A stretch of DNA of 64,000 bases, taken from contig JAHBUZ010000020.1 of the NCBI GenBank assembly GCA_019637815.1, positions 1-64,000 on the forward strand, written 5' to 3'. Below, piece after piece: positions 60,424 through 64,000 of this stretch (its first letter is position 1; every line of letters starts with the position of its first letter). The DNA is from Chloroflexota bacterium (GTDB lineage Bacteria; Chloroflexota; Limnocylindria; Limnocylindrales; CSP1-4). The translations under genes were made by a program, and so were the position numbers. The notes under the pieces are model-generated. The model was not told the DNA's origin. It made no database searches and saw nothing but the letters and a program-made list of their open reading frames with translations.

Positions 60424-60790
60424 TCTCGACGACCTGCTGCGACGCGTCGCGTCCGGCGAGCTGAGCCCGGAGGACGCAGAGCCGTTGGTCGCGGCGACGC
60501 AGGACGCACCGCCGGAGCCGGGACCGGCTGCCACCACGCCGGACGACACCCCATCCGTGTCGCGGGTCGGCGCGCCCGGCCGTGCGGTGCGGGTCCAGGT
60601 GACCGAGGGCGGTCGGTCCGTGGTGAACCTGCGCATCCCGATGAGCTGGACCGGACTCAGCTCGCTGGTCCCGGGCCTCTCGGGCGCCCACATGGAGCGG
60701 GTCACCGAGGCGCTCCGGAACGGCGAGCGCGGGCGCATCCTGGACATCCAGGATGACGACGGGGACGGCGTCATCATCAGCACCGAGTGA
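60416..60790 (+). CDS. SHOCT/YvlB-like cassette protein
   Basis: The 124-residue protein starts with an SHOCT-like helix (LDDLLRRVASGELSPEDAEPL). A Pro/Thr linker and a C-terminal domain ending GRILDIQDDDGDGVIISTE, as in proteins found beside DUF4097, follow. ATG overlaps the DUF4097 stop as ATGGCTGA, repeating the junction at 59428. It is the last gene of the cassette. Confidence 0.75.
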   Translation: MADLDDLLRRVASGELSPEDAEPLVAATQDAPPEPGPAATTPDDTPSVSRVGAPGRAVRVQVTEGGRSVVNLRIPMSWTGLSSLVPGLSGAHMERVTEALRNGERGRILDIQDDDGDGVIISTE

Positions 60791-60870
60791 CCACAGGCGC
60801 CTCGGAGGCGGACGCCTCCCGGTGACGACGTGGTCGCGTGTCGCGGCCGGTCCGCCGGCGCGACGACCGT

Positions 60871-60978
60871 CTACCGCAGGAACGCGGCGACGCCGGCTGC
60901 GACGGAGGTCAGTGCGAGCGTGGCGGCGACGGCCATGACGGCGGTCGCGAGGATGGCGGTCTCGAGTCGACGAGTCAT
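60871..60978 (-). CDS. Small single-helix membrane peptide
   Basis: A 35-residue frame starts MTRRLETAILATAVMAV and is one continuous hydrophobic helix ending FLR. An in-frame ATG at 61014 would give 47 residues. It lies 141 bp downstream of the GNAT gene in the same direction. No ribosome site is clear. The strong hydrophobic pattern with flanking Arg residues argues for a real peptide. Confidence 0.45.
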   Translation of the reverse strand: MTRRLETAILATAVMAVAATLALTSVAAGVAAFLR

Positions 60979-61119
60979 GACCGAATCCAAGCCCATCGCG
61001 ACCACTCCGACCATGACCCGGAGGTCCCATGGCCCACGGGCCGACCGGTCGTCCTTGCTCGCGCGGCGCCTCGCTGCCCGGGGATCGGTGACCGTGGGCC
61101 GGCGGCGGATCCCGAGGGT

Positions 61120-61947
61120 CTACAACTCCAGGCGCACGACCGGGTAGCGCTCATCCTCCACGGCGAGGACGAAGCCACACGCCTGCCAGAACGCCGGTGT
61201 CCCGGCGCTCGTCTCGGTCACCGGGCGGGTCAGGTCCGGATATGCCTCGACCGCTGCGAACCCGCGTCGGCCGAGCTCGTGGCACACGTCCGCCACCAGG
61301 TCACGGGCGTGACCTCGAGCATGACCCTCCGGGGTGGCGGCGATGCAGGTGATGACCGCCGGCAGGGGCGCGGCCGGCAATGCCGGGTACAGCTCGCGGA
61401 GCCGCTGGGCCCGTGGGTAGGCGGAGAGCGGGCCGAACTGGGCATACGCGACGGACATCTCGTCATCGATGGCGACCCGTGCGTACGACCCGAAGACACC
61501 CAGGCCACGCGTCAGCAACCGCAGCTTGCGGGGTGCGTCCACGCCGGGCCCCGCGGGCCGGGCCGGCGTCGGCGCGAACGGGTTCCAGTCGGACGCACCG
61601 AAGGGATCGTCGTCCAGGGGATCCGTCAGCGACCCGAGCGCCGGCGCGTCGGCCATCGGATCGTCCGGTGTGTCGCCGAACAGCGCCGCAGCGAGCGCAT
61701 CGCGTGCCTGGTCGGATCCGCGGGCGGGCGGCGCGAAGGGGTTCGACGTCAGCGGGGCCGCGCGGTCGCTCGTCGGCCGTGTCCCGCGCGGAGCCGTGTC
61801 CAGCCAACCAGCCCGATGGTGGTTCGAGCCGCGGTCGGCGTCCTCCCAGTAGTCACACGTCCGGTGGTCGAACCGGGTGTCCAGGCAGGGCGGCACCCGC
61901 TGGAAGGCGGGCAGCTCGGTCACATCCACGATCCGGAGACCGGTCAT
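61120..61947 (-). CDS. GNAT-fold acetyltransferase-like protein with an inserted disordered segment
   Basis: The 275-residue protein has an N-terminal Cys-containing segment (CLDTRFDHRTCDYWED), a Pro/Asp-rich disordered part of about 85 residues, and a C-terminal GNAT-type domain. That domain has VITCIAATPEGHARGHARDLV (acetyl-CoA-binding turn) and TPAFWQACGFVLAVEDERYP. The domain probably N-acetylates an amine. It starts 6 bp after the stop of the lipoprotein gene and is co-transcribed with it. Confidence 0.72.
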   Translation of the reverse strand: MTGLRIVDVTELPAFQRVPPCLDTRFDHRTCDYWEDADRGSNHHRAGWLDTAPRGTRPTSDRAAPLTSNPFAPPARGSDQARDALAAALFGDTPDDPMADAPALGSLTDPLDDDPFGASDWNPFAPTPARPAGPGVDAPRKLRLLTRGLGVFGSYARVAIDDEMSVAYAQFGPLSAYPRAQRLRELYPALPAAPLPAVITCIAATPEGHARGHARDLVADVCHELGRRGFAAVEAYPDLTRPVTETSAGTPAFWQACGFVLAVEDERYPVVRLEL

Positions 61948-61953
61948 GGCAGG

Positions 61954-62646
61954 TCAGACGCCGAAGCGGAGGCTCTTGACGATGGCGTCCATGTCAGCAC
62001 CCACCTCCGCTGGCGCGCTGGTGCTTGCGCCGAACAGGACCAGGATGCCGTCGTCGCCGACGGTGAAGAGATACACCCGCAACCGGACGGCCACCTGGTC
62101 GCCCACGAGCGTGAGGTCGTACCGGTCGGCGTCACCGGCGCGCACCGAGATCACCGAGCGTCCGATGGGCGTGCCGTCCGTGGGCAGGGTGCTCACCGAC
62201 TCAGCGACCCGGGTGGCGATGTCCTCGCCGCGACCGGCGGGCACCACGAGGATCGCGACGCTCGATGGCACGGAGCCCGGGATCGCGGCGCTCGCGTCCG
62301 CACCGACCATGCTCAGCTCGGCGTCCGTCGCGGCGATCAGCGCCGAGGCATGACCGCCCAGCGTGGCATCCGCGATCGTGATCGCCTCGAGCACCGCCTG
62401 GTCGGTCGCCGCGTTGCTGCGCATGCCGACCCAGCCGGGTGGCAGGGTCAGGACGTAGCCATCGTTGCTGGAGAAGCGGGTCGGGGACGGCTCCGCGCTC
62501 GGCGAGGCCTCCAGGGCATCACCTGCCGCGACCTGGGCCGCGAGGTCCGCGGGTGCAGCCGGGAGGCCGAGCGCGGCACACCCGGCGAGGAGCGGCACGA
62601 CGAGCGCGGCCGCCAGCACGCCGGGGAGCACCGATGTCCGTTGCAT
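61954..62646 (-). CDS. Lipoprotein of unknown function
   Basis: The 230-residue protein has a lipoprotein signal (residues 1-23, lipobox LLAGC) and a mature part with an alternating beta/alpha pattern, for example YVLTLPPGWVGM and RVYLFTVGDDGILVLFGA. This resembles LpqN/DcrB-like lipoproteins, but the assignment is weak. ATG 62646 fits the signal peptide. It forms a unit with the GNAT gene. Confidence 0.75.
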   Translation of the reverse strand: MQRTSVLPGVLAAALVVPLLAGCAALGLPAAPADLAAQVAAGDALEASPSAEPSPTRFSSNDGYVLTLPPGWVGMRSNAATDQAVLEAITIADATLGGHASALIAATDAELSMVGADASAAIPGSVPSSVAILVVPAGRGEDIATRVAESVSTLPTDGTPIGRSVISVRAGDADRYDLTLVGDQVAVRLRVYLFTVGDDGILVLFGASTSAPAEVGADMDAIVKSLRFGV

Positions 62647-62867
62647 GAGACCCGATAGGATGCATCGATCTCCCAGGATGCGCAGGGGACCCATCCGGGG
62701 GATGTGCCCGACGACGGCGGTCCGGGGTGGAACGGACCAGTGGGGAGCGGAGGATGCCGGTCCGACGGGACGGTCGACGGACGGGACGTCCCGCGCTCCG
62801 GCGCGATAGTGTTGTGGGGTCACGGCCGGGCCATCGAGGGCGTCGGGCCATGCCAGATGGAGGTCTC

Positions 62868-63065
62868 GTGTCAGAGACAGCACACGCACCGGACGCCTCG
62901 GTCGCGGGTCATCACGGGGATGGCGGTCACGGCGATGGCCATGACGACGGCCATGGAGGACCGGCGCTCGGACCCATCGACTGGCCCGCGTGGGGTGCCG
63001 CCCTGGTGGGCCTCGCCTTCGCCCTGGTGGTCGCCGCCGCGCTGTACCTCGCCCAGCATCCCTGA
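62868..63065 (+). CDS. Small His-rich single-span membrane protein
   Basis: The 65-residue protein has a His/Gly/Asp-rich N-terminus (HHGDGGHGDGHDDGHGG) and one C-terminal membrane span (GAALVGLAFALVVAAALYLA). GTG 62868 has GGAGGT about 3-4 nt upstream; ATG 62850 would add six residues. The His/Asp run could bind zinc, nickel or copper. It has no gene partner on its strand. Confidence 0.6.
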   Translation: MSETAHAPDASVAGHHGDGGHGDGHDDGHGGPALGPIDWPAWGAALVGLAFALVVAAALYLAQHP

Positions 63066-63142
63066 GCGCAGGGTCCGCGACCGCGACCCAGGTCGGGTCG
63101 CCGCGGGCTCCACGGGGTGCCCGCCGGGATCGTCGTCCTGCC

Positions 63143-64000
63143 TCAGGAGCGAGCGAGGAGCGCCTGCACAGCGGCGACGTGATGCCGCAGCAGCACCGCA
63201 TTGGTGACCGGACCGACACCCCCGGGCACGACCGTCATGGCATTCGCGATAGGCTCGACGCTCGCTCGGTCGACGTCACCGACCACCGAGCCATCCACGA
63301 CGTTGATGCCGCAGTCGATGACGACGGCACCGGGTCGGACCATCCCACCGTGGACCAGACCAGGGCTGCCCGCGGCGACCACGACGATGTCCGCGCCTCG
63401 CACCTCGGCGGCCAGGTCCCGTGTCGAGCGATGGCAGACGGTCACCGTGGCGCCGTGGCGCAGCAGCAGCAGCGCCGCAGGCTTGCCGACCACGTCGCTC
63501 CGGCCGATGACGACGGCTCGCGCGCCGGTGATGGGGATGTCCGACCGCACCAGGATCTCCACGGCTGCCTCGGCGCACGATGGCCGATGTGATTCGCGCG
63601 CCTGGGCCAGGAGTCCGGCGTTCCAGGGATGGATGCCGTCGATGTCCTTGACCGGGTCGAGGGCGCTCGCGATGTCGTGTCGTGAGATCCCGTCCGGCAG
63701 TGGCATCTGGACGATGACGCCGCCGACCTCCGGATCGTGGCTGGCCGCCTCCAGCTGGCGTCGGATGTCCGCGACGTCCGTGTGACCGGGCAGCTCGAGG
63801 AGCGACCCCGGTACACCGACGCGCTCGGCGTGCCGCAGTATGCGGCCAGCGTAGACATGTGACGGTGGGTCGTCACCGACCAGGAGGATCCGAAGACCCG
63901 GCACCCGGCCGACGTCCTCACGGATCCGACGGACCTCTGTGGCGACCTCCTGCTCGACCTGCCGGGCGATCGCGATCCCGTCCAGGATCCGTGCGCGCGT
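63143..64000 (-). CDS. folD: Methylenetetrahydrofolate dehydrogenase/cyclohydrolase (5' end outside window)
   Basis: The visible 285 residues contain the FolD signatures: ARILDGIAIA at the right edge, LRILLVGDDPPSHVYAG, GVIVQMPLP, DVDGIHPWN-like KDIDGIHPWN, and GRSDVVGKP plus PGGVGPVTNAVLL. The enzyme interconverts 5,10-methylene- and 10-formyl-tetrahydrofolate using NADP. The frame is open to base 64000, so only a few N-terminal residues can be missing; an internal GTG at 63904 is not the start. Confidence 0.95.
   Translation of the reverse strand, partial: TRARILDGIAIARQVEQEVATEVRRIREDVGRVPGLRILLVGDDPPSHVYAGRILRHAERVGVPGSLLELPGHTDVADIRRQLEAASHDPEVGGVIVQMPLPDGISRHDIASALDPVKDIDGIHPWNAGLLAQARESHRPSCAEAAVEILVRSDIPITGARAVVIGRSDVVGKPAALLLLRHGATVTVCHRSTRDLAAEVRGADIVVVAAGSPGLVHGGMVRPGAVVIDCGINVVDGSVVGDVDRASVEPIANAMTVVPGGVGPVTNAVLLRHHVAAVQALLARS

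Overview
The window is a GC-rich (roughly 70 % by eye) bacterial chromosome segment. It is densely coded, with many 4-bp or 8-bp start/stop overlaps. No insertion sequence, phage gene or CRISPR array was seen. The gene set includes a PASTA-domain Ser/Thr kinase, Tat- or Sec-exported sugar-binding proteins, a DUF2089/DUF4097/SHOCT cassette, a TL5-type ribosomal protein L25 and a DUF3105 protein. At least 14 genes also look leaderless. Together these suggest an uncultured Chloroflexota lineage (for example Limnocylindria-like). This assignment is an inference; no rRNA or other decisive marker is present.

Layout. 1-9.7 kb: a catabolic operon on the minus strand: aldo/keto reductase, unknown protein, sugar-binding protein, two ABC permeases, ceramidase-like hydrolase and SDR. 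A FadR-type GntR regulator and a divergent acetoacetate-decarboxylase-like gene sit next to it. The same palindrome, AGACCGGTCT, lies inside the promoters of both the operon and the decarboxylase-like gene. 9.7-12.6 kb: phosphotriesterase-like protein, signal peptidase I, MscL and ribosomal protein L25. 12.7-16.5 kb: a two-component system followed by an HtrA-type protein that has lost its catalytic His and Ser. 16.6-20.7 kb: FhuF-like protein and the folate genes folC-folP-folB. 20.8-26.4 kb: an Ig-like surface protein, zinc-ribbon protein, PASTA kinase, galU and a repeat-rich non-coding stretch of about 0.8 kb. 26.4-33 kb: a GH18 protein, then immunity-type genes (Imm26, DUF4259) with no toxin beside them, membrane and zinc-ribbon proteins and an epimerase. 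33-35.6 kb: an AlbA_2/HATPase protein overlapping a PaiB-like gene, then tRNA-Glu.

35.7-46.5 kb: a maltodextrin locus. LacI is the first gene and is probably autoregulated through TAAACCGGTTTA. It is followed by MalE-, MalF- and MalG-like transporter proteins, a 1146-residue secreted GH13 amylase with Fn3-like modules and a CBM20, and a cytoplasmic GH13. The secreted amylase would cut starch, the transporter would import the oligosaccharides and the second GH13 would finish them. 46.6-49.8 kb: a small membrane protein, DUF3105 protein and argS. 49.9-55.8 kb: one 1964-residue gene encoding a membrane-anchored protein with 16 PASTA domains and a C-terminal HExxH metallopeptidase-like domain; this is the most unusual object here. 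55.9-64 kb: a probable small RNA or attenuator, a degenerate MBL-fold protein, FtcD, a DtxR-family regulator, the DUF2089/DUF4097/SHOCT cassette, a GNAT protein, a lipoprotein, small membrane ORFs and folD running off the right edge.

A theme across the window is a TAnnnT hexamer 6-9 nt before the start codon with no Shine-Dalgarno sequence. It was used here to choose many start sites.
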